Assembly: GCA_003565155.1 (NCBI GenBank)
Contig: PXDB01000065.1
Coordinates: 1 to 61,633, forward strand
DNA from: Nitriliruptoraceae bacterium
Lineage (GTDB): Bacteria > Actinomycetota > Nitriliruptoria > Nitriliruptorales > Nitriliruptoraceae
Direction: 5' to 3'
DNA: 61,633 bases
Shown piece after piece: positions 45,791-56,669 of the stretch. The notes beneath the pieces were generated by a model. The model was given only the letters and a program-made list of their open reading frames with translations. It was not told the origin of the DNA and ran no database searches. The number at the start of each line of letters is the position of its first letter. Positions within the stretch are counted from its first letter, which is position 1. The translations under genes were made by a program, and so were the position numbers.

Positions 45791-45866
45791 CACCGACGTT
45801 CGCGTGCGCTCAGCGCTTCCGACCTCACGCTTGCCGCCCGCCTATCCACATCTACGACCCGAACGC

Positions 45867-45896
45867 TTGCCTATCGAACACCTGTTCGTATACAAT
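45867..45896 (+). promoter_or_regulatory. Promoter with LexA (SOS) box
   Basis: TTGCCT at 45867-45872 and TATACA at 45889-45894 form a promoter with a 16-base spacer, rare in this GC-rich DNA. The spacer is the palindrome CGAACACCTGTTCG (45875-45888), a match to the actinobacterial/Gram-positive SOS box CGAAC-N4-GTTCG. LexA bound there would block RNA polymerase, so the downstream HNH gene should be induced by DNA damage. Confidence 0.8.
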
Positions 45897-46173
45897 CGCG
45901 ACTCGTCCACCGCACCCCCTGGCGCGCACCGCGGGGACAGCCCGAAGCGTTCCCGGCGTCAACCGACCACCACAGCCACCTTCCGCCGCACCTCGGGTGT
46001 GGCCCGCAACAGGGATCCCGATGACGCGCAGCCACCGTTGTGACCGGCGACACCGCCGGTTCACGCGTGCGCCCGTCACAGATCAGCTCCAGCGGTCGGA
46101 CTCCTACCCCGCCTCCGGGACCTCGTCTGGCCCCGAGGGACTGGGCGGTGCGTCAGGGCTGCGTCTCGGAGGC

Positions 46174-48015
46174 ATGGCTGCGGAGGCGTCCGCCTCCTAC
46201 GACGCTGCCGACGCCTCGGTGGATCCGCTGCTGGCCCGTCTGCGTGGGGTGGCCGAGGAGGTGGTAGGGCTCGATCTGGACGCCCACTCCGACGAGCAGC
46301 TCGGTGCGTACCTGGCGGGGTTGCGGCGGCCCCTGGCGATGCTGGAGGCCGCCCGCGCCAGGTTGATGGCCGCCTTGGAGGACCGGGCCGCGGCCCGGCT
46401 CCCTCCCGGTGGGAACGGGCGTGCCGCCCGTGATGAGCAGCGCCGTGAGCTGGCCGACAGCCAGCGGATCCCGCGCACACGTGCCAAGCGGGAGGCGGAG
46501 GCGGGTCGAGCGGCCCAGCAGCACCAGGCCACCGGGGCGGTGTTCGCCGACGGCGACATCGGCCCGGAGCACGTCCGGCTGATCGCCGAACTCCTCTCCC
46601 AGGTCGCCCCTGACACCCGCGAGCGGGTGGAACGACAACTCCTCGACCTCGCCCGCGACTGCGAGCCGGTCGCCTTCGGCCGTAAGGCCCGTGCCCTTGT
46701 GATCGCGCTCGCGCCTGAGCGGACCGCGGAGGCCGACCGCCGCAAGGAGGCCCGCCGTGAGCTGCGTGTGGCCGACACCGCGGACGGCCATCTGGTGTTC
46801 TCCGGACGGTTGTACGGCACCTCCGCCGAGGTGGTGCGCACCGCGCTGGACGCCTTCCGACGGTTCGACACCCCTGACAGTCCCCGCACCACCGAACAGC
46901 GCAACGCCGACGCCCTGGTGCAGCTGTGCGACGTGGCCTTGAAGGCCGATGAAGCTCCCACACGTCACGGTGCCCGCCCCCATGTGGTGGTGCTGGTCAA
47001 CGCCGAGGACCTGCAGGGTGGCAGTGGTGTGGCGACCTTCGGGCACTCTGGACAGCCGGTCAACCTGGCCCAGGTCCGCCGGCTGTTCGCCGACAGCCTG
47101 GTCAGCCGGGTCGCCTTCACCGCCGAAGGTGCACTGGTCGAGGCCTCCGCCGGGGTCCGGACCGTCCCGGCAGCGCTGTGGCGGGCGTTGCTGGCCCGCG
47201 ACGGGGGCTGCACGTGGGACGGCTGCACCGCGCCGCCCTCCTGGTGCGATGTCGCGCACGGCAACGTGCCCTTCCGCGCCAACCAGCCGTTGCATGCCGG
47301 TGACGCTGCCCTGCTGTGTCGCCGACACCACACCCGCTACGACCACGGCCCCTACCGCATGGTCATCGACGGCACGGACGTGTCGTACCTGCGGCTCGAC
47401 ACCGACGGCCGCCCGCTGGGTGCACCCAACCCCACCGCCAACGGCCCCACGACCCGCACCGGCAGACCACGACCGAACGGGTCCCCAGATCCGGCGTCCC
47501 CGCGCGCCACCACGACCCCGAGGCAGCGTCCAGACCACGCGCACGGTGATGACGCCGCCACCCCCCGTGGCAGCACGGCGTCCGGCCGGGCAGGACCCGA
47601 CCACCGACCATCCGGCGGGCCACCAGCCGAAAGCCGCGCCGGCACTACACCACCACCAGCACCACCCAACGCGCCGCCCAACGGGGCAACGAGCACGCCG
47701 GTGAGCGCGCCGACCAGCACGTCGACCAGCTCGCCGACCAGCGCGTCGACCAGCACGTCGACCAGCGCGCCGACCAGCACGTCGACCAGCGCGCCGACCA
47801 ACGAGTCGACCAGCGCGCCGACCAACGAGTCGACCAGCGCGTCGACGGGCGCCGTGCTCGACGGGTCCACGCCAGCAGCCGGCACCACCTCACGTACCGA
47901 GGTGGCGGAGACGCCTGCCCCGGCGAGGGATCCAAACCTGGACCCTGCCTTGGAACCGGGCGCGGGTCTCCAACCGACCGGTCAACCCAGCCTGTTCACC
48001 GACGGACGCGCCTGA
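46174..48015 (+). CDS. DUF222/HNH endonuclease (13E12 family)
   Basis: A 613-residue protein: N-terminal DUF222 ([20 protein letters not shown] onward, ending about residue 330), an HNH nuclease ([20 protein letters not shown], then [15 protein letters not shown]) with zinc cysteines, and a low-complexity Thr/Ser/Pro tail. The usual Asp-His before the central loop reads CDVAHGN, slightly degenerate. The family is repeated in actinobacterial genomes, and mycobacterial 13E12 members are known in the LexA regulon, fitting the SOS box 280 bp upstream. ATG 46174 is family-consistent but GGAGG is too close; ATG 46021, with AGGGA, would add 51 residues. Confidence 0.82.
   Translation: MAAEASASYDAADASVDPLLARLRGVAEEVVGLDLDAHSDEQLGAYLAGLRRPLAMLEAARARLMAALEDRAAARLPPGGNGRAARDEQRRELADSQRIPRTRAKREAEAGRAAQQHQATGAVFADGDIGPEHVRLIAELLSQVAPDTRERVERQLLDLARDCEPVAFGRKARALVIALAPERTAEADRRKEARRELRVADTADGHLVFSGRLYGTSAEVVRTALDAFRRFDTPDSPRTTEQRNADALVQLCDVALKADEAPTRHGARPHVVVLVNAEDLQGGSGVATFGHSGQPVNLAQVRRLFADSLVSRVAFTAEGALVEASAGVRTVPAALWRALLARDGGCTWDGCTAPPSWCDVAHGNVPFRANQPLHAGDAALLCRRHHTRYDHGPYRMVIDGTDVSYLRLDTDGRPLGAPNPTANGPTTRTGRPRPNGSPDPASPRATTTPRQRPDHAHGDDAATPRGSTASGRAGPDHRPSGGPPAESRAGTTPPPAPPNAPPNGATSTPVSAPTSTSTSSPTSASTSTSTSAPTSTSTSAPTNESTSAPTNESTSASTGAVLDGSTPAAGTTSRTEVAETPAPARDPNLDPALEPGAGLQPTGQPSLFTDGRA
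47707..47850. repeat. Short tandem repeats in the HNH gene tail
   Basis: Repeats of 15 and 30 bp built from GCGCCGACCAGCACGTCGAC encode Thr/Ser/Pro units ([16 protein letters not shown]). They lie after the nuclease domain in a probable disordered tail and are prone to length change. Confidence 0.85.
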
Positions 48016-48218
48016 CACCCGTCGACGCGGGGGCGTTGGAAGCTGCTCCGCAGCTGACCGGGCCGGGTCCTCCACGTCCGGCGGCGGGTGCTCTACCGTG
48101 CCGGCGCCCGCGTCCCCCACCGACGCGGGGCCCCGACCCGGACCGGCCGATAGCCGGGCCACCCAGGGCACGACGTCCCACACCGGCCCGTACCCCACCA
48201 CCTCGGAGTCGCACACCC

Positions 48219-50648
<2,430 letters not shown>

Positions 50649-50688
50649 GTCCACAGCGACCGGTCGCACTGCGCAGAGCACGCTGCCG

Positions 50689-50800
50689 GCGACGAGTTGC
50701 ACGCCCTACGCGCCGACGACATCGCGACCGGAGGCGGTGGGCGACGAGTTGCACGCCCTACGCGCCGACGACATCGCGACCGGAGGCGGTGGGCGACGAG
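50689..50800. repeat. Perfect 52-bp tandem duplication after topoisomerase subunit A
   Basis: The unit starting GCGACGAGTTGCACGCCCTA occurs at 50689-50740 and 50741-50792 without a mismatch, and eight bases of a third copy follow. It lies in the 227-bp convergent gap between the topoisomerase and Dps genes. Perfect identity indicates a recent duplication. Confidence 0.9.
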
Positions 50801-50875
50801 GCGGCCCGGACGCGCAGCGCGCCGCCGGGCAGACCAGCCCGGCACCGGACGCCGAACCGGTCGGCCACAGCCCGC

Positions 50876-51403
50876 TCAGGCCTCCTGGGCGGAGAACATC
50901 CACAGCTGCATCTCGAGGCCGTTGAGGATCGCGATGAGCAGGTCCTCGCTCGCGACGTCGACGTCGCCCAGACCGTCGAGACGCTGGCGGGTCGCCCGCG
51001 CCACCGCCTCGATCCGGTTGGACATCTCCGTGACCACCTCGTCCTGGTGGATCCAGGAGGCCGCCGCAGGATCGGCGGGTGAGTCACCGGCGACACGCTG
51101 CACCCGACCGTCGGGCGCCACACCCAACGAGGTCAGCCGCTCCGCGACCTCGTCGGACCACATCCGGTACTGGTCGGTCACCTCGTCGAGATGCTCGTGC
51201 AGCGACTTGAAGCGGGTGCCGACGATGCTCCAGTGGAACTGCTTGGCTGTCAGCGACAGGTCGATGAGGTCGACCAGCAGCGGCTGCAGACGGTCACGCA
51301 CCGCCTCCTGACCGGCTGCATCGAGGGTGGACCGCACGACCGCGGGGGCGGGCGTGCCCTCAGCGGCCGCAGTTGTCGGGCCGGGGGTCTGGGTGGTGGA
51401 CAT
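50876..51403 (-). CDS. dps: Dps-family DNA-protecting ferritin-like protein
   Basis: A 175-residue four-helix protein that would form a dodecamer, oxidise and store iron and shield DNA. The ferroxidase ligands are at the exact Dps spacing: His57 (AKQFHWSIVG), His69, Asp73 (SLHEHLDEV), Asp84 and Glu88 (SDEVAERL). The first 30 residues are a flexible Thr/Ala/Pro tail. ATG 51403 is preferred because AGGAG lies six bases upstream; ATG 51409 in the same frame is immediately after that site. It is divergent from the GNAT gene across 238 bp. Confidence 0.92.
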   Translation of the reverse strand: MSTTQTPGPTTAAAEGTPAPAVVRSTLDAAGQEAVRDRLQPLLVDLIDLSLTAKQFHWSIVGTRFKSLHEHLDEVTDQYRMWSDEVAERLTSLGVAPDGRVQRVAGDSPADPAAASWIHQDEVVTEMSNRIEAVARATRQRLDGLGDVDVASEDLLIAILNGLEMQLWMFSAQEA

Positions 51404-51641
51404 CTCCATCTCCTGGGTGTCGTGTGGTTGCGTGTCACGCTGGCACGACGTCCCTACGCGTGCCAAGGCGAGGGTGTCCGATGGCAGGCGCGATGGCCAG
51501 TGGTGCTCCTCACGGCGCGGTAGACCGCGGCGCGGTGCGCGCGACCAACCACCTCGGCGCACCTGCTGCTCTACGGTAGGAACGCTGGACGACCACCAAC
51601 GCCAGGCCACGCACGGACCACGCAGCGTGAGGAGCGACGAC

Positions 51642-52679
51642 GTGCCCCACATCTCCCTCGACGGGACGCAGTTGCGCGCCGTGCGTGACGAGGACGCCGA
51701 CGCTCTTGCCGCGCTCATCGGTGCCGCCTACGACGAGTACCCCGGCTGCGTGCTCGACCTGCCCGGCATCGACCTCGACCTCACCGCACCGGCCACCACC
51801 ACCGCCGCCGCCGGTGGTCGATGGTGGGTGCTCGAGCGCGACGGGGTGCTGGTCGGCTCGATCGGCACCGGCCCGCTCGACGCCGACGGTGCGGTGGAGC
51901 TCAAGCGGTGCTACCTCGCCGCGGACTTCCGCGGGCGGGGACTGGCCACCCGCCTGATCTCGCGGGTGGAGACCCATGCGGCGGCGCTCGGCGCCACATG
52001 GGTGACGATGTGGAGCGACACCCGCTTCACACCGGCCCACCACCGGTATACGAGCCTCGGATACCGCGACAGCGGCGAGCGTCGGCAGCTGTTCGACCCC
52101 TCGGACACCACGGAGATCCGGTTCGTCAAGCACCTCGATACCAGCGCCGATCCGGACCCCGAGCCGGTGCACTGGGAGGGCCCCTTCGGCACGGACGTGG
52201 TCGTCGCACGCCCGTTGCCCGACGGTTCGGTGCTGCGCGGAAGCGTCGCTGGGCTGCGGTACGACCTCGAGGTGGATCACGCATGGCGCCCGCGCTGCAC
52301 GACCCTGCAGCACGATGGGCAGCGCATGCGCATCAGCTCCGATGGCGAGGGCCGGTGGTGGCGGGACGGTCAGCCGGCCGAGGAGCTGGCTGGTTGCACC
52401 GACATCGGGCTGGAGGTCACCCCCGCCGGACTCCAGGTCGCGGTGCGCCGGCTCGGACTCGGCAGCGGCGAGTCCGGTGAGGCTCGGCTCGCCCTGGTCT
52501 CCCACCCTGACGCTCAGGTACGGGCGTTCGACGTGCGCTACGACCGCGCCGGGGTCCACAGCTACCGCCAGCACCTCACCGGGGCCGTGTACGACATCGA
52601 GGTTGACGGCTTCGGCCTGCCGGTCACGGTGGGCGATACGTGGCGACGGGTGGAGCCGGAAGGCGCGCTGGCCGGGTGA
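51642..52679 (+). CDS. GNAT acetyltransferase fused to glycolipid-binding-like domain
   Basis: A 345-residue two-domain protein. Residues 1-160 are a GNAT N-acyltransferase (LRAVRDEDADALAALIGAAY, CYLAADFRGRGLATRLISRV, SLGYRDSGERRQLFDP). Residues about 165-340 look like the putative glycolipid-binding family: LRGSVAGLRYDLEVDHAWRP, then WWRDGQPAEELAGCTDIGLE, then FDVRYDRAGVHSYRQHLTGA. The combination suggests acylation of a lipid or small metabolite; the target is unknown. GTG 51642 has GGAG eight bases upstream. It converges with the aldolase gene. Confidence 0.75.
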   Translation: MPHISLDGTQLRAVRDEDADALAALIGAAYDEYPGCVLDLPGIDLDLTAPATTTAAAGGRWWVLERDGVLVGSIGTGPLDADGAVELKRCYLAADFRGRGLATRLISRVETHAAALGATWVTMWSDTRFTPAHHRYTSLGYRDSGERRQLFDPSDTTEIRFVKHLDTSADPDPEPVHWEGPFGTDVVVARPLPDGSVLRGSVAGLRYDLEVDHAWRPRCTTLQHDGQRMRISSDGEGRWWRDGQPAEELAGCTDIGLEVTPAGLQVAVRRLGLGSGESGEARLALVSHPDAQVRAFDVRYDRAGVHSYRQHLTGAVYDIEVDGFGLPVTVGDTWRRVEPEGALAG

Positions 52680-52850
52680 CCGTCGGCGGGTGCAGGGCGC
52701 ATGGACGCGAAGGGCCCGCTGGCTGGGCGACGGACGGTGTGCGACCTCAGGGCATGCGCGGGGGCGCCCCGCTACCACTTTCGCGGAAGCGACGGCGCCC
52801 CTGAGCTCTTGCCGACGGACCGATGTTCGCGGTCCGTAGCGGTTGGGTGC

Positions 52851-53873
52851 TCAGCCCATCTTCGTGCCGGCGGAGCGCAACTCCTCGGCGGCCTGCACGA
52901 CCCGAGCGGCCATGCCCTCCTCACCCTTCTGGGCGTAGGAGCGGGGGTCGTAGACCTTCTTGTTGCCGACGTCACCGTCGACCTTCAGCACGCCGTCGTA
53001 GTTCTCGAACATGTGGCTGGCGATCGGTCGGGTGAAGGCGTACTGGGTGTCGGTGTCGACGTTCATCTTCACGACGCCGTGGTCCAGTGACTCGTGGATC
53101 TCCTCCATCGTGGATCCGGAGCCACCGTGGAACACCAGGTCGAAGGGCTTGTCCTTGCCGAGCTTCTCGCCGACGGCGTCCTGAAGCTCCTTCAACACGC
53201 TCGGACGCAGCTTCACGTAGCCAGGCTTGTAGACACCGTGGACGTTGCCGAAGGTGGCGGCAAGCAGGTAGCGGCCCCGCTCCCCCACACCGAGCTTCTC
53301 CGCGGTCGCCAGCGCGTCCTCGGGCGTTGAGTACAGCTTCTCGTTGATCTCGCCGACGATGCCGTCCTCCTCACCGCCCACCACGCCGATCTCCATCTCC
53401 ATGATGGTCTTCCCTGCGGTGCACAGCTCCAACAGCTCCTCGGCGAGACGCAGGTTCTCCTCGAGTTCCACCGCCGAGCCGTCCCACATGTGGGAGTTGA
53501 ACAGCGGCGCCTCGCCGCGCGCGACGCGATCGGCGGAGATCTGTGCGAGCGGCCGCATGAAGCTGTCGAGCTTGTCCTTCGGGCAGTGGTCGGTGTGCAG
53601 GGCGATCGTCACCGGGTACTTCTCGGCGACGACCTTGGCGTACTCGGCGAAACCGGTGGCGCCGACGACCATGTCCTTGACCGTGAAGCCGGACCACGCC
53701 GCCGCACCACCGGTTGACACCTGGACGATCCCGTCGCTCTCGGCTTCCGCGAATCCGCGCAGGGCGGCCAGCAGCGTCTGCGACGAGGTGACGTTGATGG
53801 CGGGGTAGGCGAAGGCGCCCGCCTTCGCGCGGTCGAGCATCTCCTCGTACTGCTCCGGGGTTGCGATCGGCAT
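52851..53873 (-). CDS. fba: Class II fructose-bisphosphate aldolase
   Basis: A 340-residue zinc enzyme cleaving fructose-1,6-bisphosphate to glyceraldehyde-3-phosphate and dihydroxyacetone phosphate in glycolysis. IALHTDHCPKDKLD carries the catalytic Asp and first Zn His, FGNVHGVYKPG and LVFHGGSGS the other Zn His, and KMNVDTDTQYAFTRPI the phosphate-site segment. Length and the long insert (HMWDGSAVELEENL) fit the FbaA-like branch of actinobacteria. AAGGA lies nine bases before ATG 53873. The phosphohexomutase is upstream on the same strand beyond a 190-bp repeat-rich gap. Confidence 0.95.
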   Translation of the reverse strand: MPIATPEQYEEMLDRAKAGAFAYPAINVTSSQTLLAALRGFAEAESDGIVQVSTGGAAAWSGFTVKDMVVGATGFAEYAKVVAEKYPVTIALHTDHCPKDKLDSFMRPLAQISADRVARGEAPLFNSHMWDGSAVELEENLRLAEELLELCTAGKTIMEMEIGVVGGEEDGIVGEINEKLYSTPEDALATAEKLGVGERGRYLLAATFGNVHGVYKPGYVKLRPSVLKELQDAVGEKLGKDKPFDLVFHGGSGSTMEEIHESLDHGVVKMNVDTDTQYAFTRPIASHMFENYDGVLKVDGDVGNKKVYDPRSYAQKGEEGMAARVVQAAEELRSAGTKMG

Positions 53874-53897
53874 CGTGGCCGTCCTTTCGACGGGTCG

Positions 53898-54029
53898 GCG
53901 CCCCGGGCGGGGCGCGGCTTGCGGGTGTGGGTCGGTTGCGCGTGCGCCCCGGGCGGGGCGCGGCCTGCGGGTGTGGGTCGGTTGCGCGTGCGCCCCGGGC
54001 GGGGCGCGGCCTGCGGGTGTGGGTCGGTT
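53898..54029. repeat. Three 46-bp direct repeats, each with a GC hairpin
   Basis: Copies at 53898, 53944 and 53990 (the last 40 bases long). Each begins GCGCCCCGGGCGGGGCGC, a 7-bp stem with a four-base loop, followed by GGCCTGCGGGTGTGGGTCGG; the first copy has one difference (TT for CT). They fill the aldolase upstream region, starting 25 bases before its ATG, so they may affect its transcription or terminate the upstream gene. Confidence 0.9.
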
Positions 54030-54075
54030 GGCGGCCTCAGTCGAGGCCTGTTGGTGGGCGGCCTCAGTCGAGGCC
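54030..54075. repeat. 19-bp duplication of the phosphohexomutase 3' end
   Basis: GGCGGCCTCAGTCGAGGCC is present at 54030-54048 and 54057-54075. The right copy contains the last codons and TGA of the phosphohexomutase; the left copy repeats them outside the gene. Confidence 0.85.
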
Positions 54076-55773
54076 GACGGCATCGGCGAGCGCGCGTGCC
54101 ACCGCTGCGGCGCGGTCCCGCAGCTGTGCATCGAGGGTGTCGGGGTCCTCATCCGCCGCCTCAGCGCCGCGGAGGTCGACGTAGATCTTGCACTTCGGTT
54201 CGGTCCCTGACGGCCGGATCATCACCCGACCATCGGTGAGCTCCAACAGGACCAGGTCCTGTGCAGCCAACCACGTCGGACGCTGCTCGGCACCGGTTCG
54301 GAAGTCGGTGGTCGAGGTGACCCGTTGCCCCGCAAGCTCGGCCGGCGCCCACCCCGACAGCCGCTCCATCGCCATCGCGATCTCCGCCGCGCCGCTGGTG
54401 CCCGGTCGCACCACGCTGAGCTGGTGGCTGACCCACCGGCCGTGCTGCGCGCAGAGCTCGTTCCATCGGTCCAGCAGGGTGCGCCCGCGCGCTTTGCACA
54501 CCCGTGCGAGATCGGCGAGCACGACCGCGGCGCTGATCCCGTCCTTGTCGTGGACGACGTTGCCGACGCAGGAGCCGAGCGCCTCCTCGAACCCGTACAC
54601 GAAGGTGTAGCTGCCCGATGCTTCGAGCGCCCGGGCGGCGGCGCAGATCCACTTGAAGCCGGTCAGCGACACCTCTGCGCGCGCGTCATGCACGGCGGCC
54701 ACGTCGGCCAGCATCGGCGTGGAGACGATGCTGGAGACCACCAACGGCCGTTCCACCTCGCGGCCGCCGAGGAGGTGGTCGGCGAGCAGCACCCCGAGCT
54801 GGTTGCCGGTCAGCGGCCGCCAGGCACCGGTGTCGTCCGGCACCGCGGCAGCGATCCGGTCGGCGTCCGGGTCGTTGGCCAGGGCAAGGTCGGCCTCCAC
54901 CTCGGCGGCGAGTGCGAGCAGCCCGTCCATCGCCCCTGGCTCCTCCGGGTTCGGGAAGGCGACGGTCGGGAAGTCGCCGTCGGGCTCGGCCTGCTCGGCG
55001 ACAACGTGCAGGTCGGTGTAGCCGGCGTCAGCGAGCGCTCGGGTCACCAGCGGCAGGCCGACGCCGTGCAGGGGGGTGTAGGCCAGGCGCAGCGCAGGGC
55101 CGGTGACCGCCGGCCGGGCGGTGGGCAGCTCCGCCAGGTAACCCTCGATGAGGTCGGGGGCCACCTCCGCGACCAGTGGGCTCGCGTCGAGGTCGACGCG
55201 CTCCACCTCGGCGGCGGGACCGACCGCGGCGATGGCGGCGGCGATCGCGGCGTCGGTCGGAGGGACGATCTGGGCGGCACTCTCCGCGTAGACCTTGTAG
55301 CCGTTGTCGGCCGGCGGGTTGTGGGACGCGGTCACGACCACGCCAGCGGCGGCGTCCAGCGCCTTCTGTGCGAAGGGGATCATCGGGGTGGGCTGGTGCG
55401 TTGGGAACCAGTGCACGCGCACGCCGGCACCAGCGATGGTCTCCACGACGTCGCGGGCGAACCGCTCTGAGTCGTGCCGGGCGTCGAATCCGACCACGAC
55501 GCCACGTTCGGCTGCCTCGGGGACCGCCATCAGGAGGTGGTCGGCAAGCCCGCGGCTGGTGCGTATCACCACCGCGCGGTTCATCCGGTTGGGGCCGGGC
55601 CCGACCTCGCCCCGTAGCCCCGCAGTCCCGAAGGTGAGGCTGGCGCAGAGGTGGTCGTGCAGCACCTCGACGTCGCCCTGATCGACCAGCGCCGCCATGC
55701 GGGCACGGGTGACGGGGTCGGGATCGCCGGCCATCCAGGACTCGGCGGCGGCGGTCAGTCGGTCGAGGTTCAT
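54064..55773 (-). CDS. Phosphoglucomutase/phosphomannomutase (alpha-D-phosphohexomutase)
   Basis: A 569-residue enzyme interconverting hexose 1- and 6-phosphates, linking glycolysis to sugar-nucleotide supply. VVTASHNPPADNGYK holds the phosphoserine (Ser150), ANDPDADRIA the Mg loop, YGFEEALGS the sugar loop, and IRPSGTEPKCKIY the C-terminal phosphate loop. The length and FGTAGLRGEVG start are those of the PgmB/PGM2-like branch of Gram-positive bacteria. It lies upstream of the aldolase on the same strand. Its product could feed the exopolysaccharide genes in the window. Confidence 0.93.
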   Translation of the reverse strand: MNLDRLTAAAESWMAGDPDPVTRARMAALVDQGDVEVLHDHLCASLTFGTAGLRGEVGPGPNRMNRAVVIRTSRGLADHLLMAVPEAAERGVVVGFDARHDSERFARDVVETIAGAGVRVHWFPTHQPTPMIPFAQKALDAAAGVVVTASHNPPADNGYKVYAESAAQIVPPTDAAIAAAIAAVGPAAEVERVDLDASPLVAEVAPDLIEGYLAELPTARPAVTGPALRLAYTPLHGVGLPLVTRALADAGYTDLHVVAEQAEPDGDFPTVAFPNPEEPGAMDGLLALAAEVEADLALANDPDADRIAAAVPDDTGAWRPLTGNQLGVLLADHLLGGREVERPLVVSSIVSTPMLADVAAVHDARAEVSLTGFKWICAAARALEASGSYTFVYGFEEALGSCVGNVVHDKDGISAAVVLADLARVCKARGRTLLDRWNELCAQHGRWVSHQLSVVRPGTSGAAEIAMAMERLSGWAPAELAGQRVTSTTDFRTGAEQRPTWLAAQDLVLLELTDGRVMIRPSGTEPKCKIYVDLRGAEAADEDPDTLDAQLRDRAAAVARALADAVGLD

Positions 55774-55916
55774 CGTCGGGTTCTCGCGCGGGTTCGGCGG
55801 GGGGTGGTGCGGGGACGGCCGGTGCAGGCACGGCGTGCCGCGGGGCGCGACCGCCGATCACGCAGCTGAGACTAGGTGCGCCCGGGCGTCTGGCGCACGG
55901 GCTCACGCGGCCGGGC

Positions 55917-55980
55917 GGTCAGCCGACCGGGGGCAGGTCCGCCACACGGCCCGGCAGGTCAGCCGACCGGGGCCAGGTCC
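55917..55980. repeat. 24-bp duplication of the TetR-gene 3' end
   Basis: GGTCAGCCGACCGGGGGCAG plus GTCC at 55917-55940 recurs at 55957-55980 with one mismatch. The right copy encodes the regulator's last residues and stop (...DLAPVG, TGA); the left lies beyond the gene. Confidence 0.8.
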
Positions 55981-56669
55981 AGGACCCGCCGGGCAGCGGC
56001 GTCCAGCAACCCCGACCGAGCCTGCCGGTCGAGGGCCGGGGGCGCCGAGCGGCTACGCAGGGTGGTCGAGTCGAGCAGCCCGTGGACGCCGAGCGCGAGG
56101 ACCCGCGCCTGCTCCTCGCCGAGCTCGCCGTGCAGGTCCGTCAGCGCACGGACCCACACCGCCACGTAACGCTGGTGGTTGCGCCGTGCCAGCCGGCGGT
56201 ACTCGTCGGGAAGGTGCGGCAGCTCGCGCAGCAGGAGCTCGAGGGCCGCCGGCCGGTCGAGGGCCAGCTCCAGGTGGGCAGCGAGCAGCGTCTCCAGGGC
56301 CTGCTCGGCGGGGGCGGACTCGGCGCGGTGGACGGCCGGTGCCAGGCGCTCCCAGATGCGGTCGAGGACCGCCATCAGCAGGGCGTCCTTGGACGGGAAG
56401 TGCCGGTACAGGCCCGGTCCGGTGATGCCGGCGGCCGCGCCGAGGTCGTCGACCGACACCGCGTGGAACCCCTGTGCGAGGAACAGCGCCTCGGCGGCGT
56501 CGAGCAGCTCCGCCCGGCGTCGCCGGCCGCGGTCCGTCGCCGGCAGCGGGGCGGGCGTCGCGGCGGGTGCGTCCACGTCAGGGGCGGGCGTCGCGGCGGG
56601 TGCGTCCACGTCAGGGGCGCGCCCGGGGCCACGGTTCCCCGCCCCGGTGCGCGTCCCCCGACCCTTCAC
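55959..56669 (-). CDS. TetR-family regulator of the acyl-CoA dehydrogenase operon
   Basis: A 236-residue repressor. The helix-turn-helix is at about 62-90 (FHAVSVDDLGAAAGITGPGL, YRHFPSKDALL), after an N-terminal extension with a duplicated PDVDAPAATPA block (33-bp DNA repeat). The C-terminal helical domain should bind an acyl-CoA-like ligand. The GTG start overlaps the stop of the acyl-CoA dehydrogenase by four bases (GTGA), so it is cotranslated with that gene. The palindrome GTGAG-N6-CTCAC before the first dehydrogenase is a plausible operator. Confidence 0.88.
   Translation of the reverse strand: MKGRGTRTGAGNRGPGRAPDVDAPAATPAPDVDAPAATPAPLPATDRGRRRRAELLDAAEALFLAQGFHAVSVDDLGAAAGITGPGLYRHFPSKDALLMAVLDRIWERLAPAVHRAESAPAEQALETLLAAHLELALDRPAALELLLRELPHLPDEYRRLARRNHQRYVAVWVRALTDLHGELGEEQARVLALGVHGLLDSTTLRSRSAPPALDRQARSGLLDAAARRVLDLAPVG

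Noticed and set aside
44981..45793. Upstream extension of the aminotransferase to 698 codons
   Set aside because: It crosses the GC-rich gap and the plus-strand orphan gene; translation is low-complexity and the family starts far downstream.
52770..52790. A third copy of the CGTAAAGTGG-type element (CGAAAGTGGTAGCG, minus strand)
   Set aside because: It matches poorly and lies in a convergent gap where no gene start is nearby.
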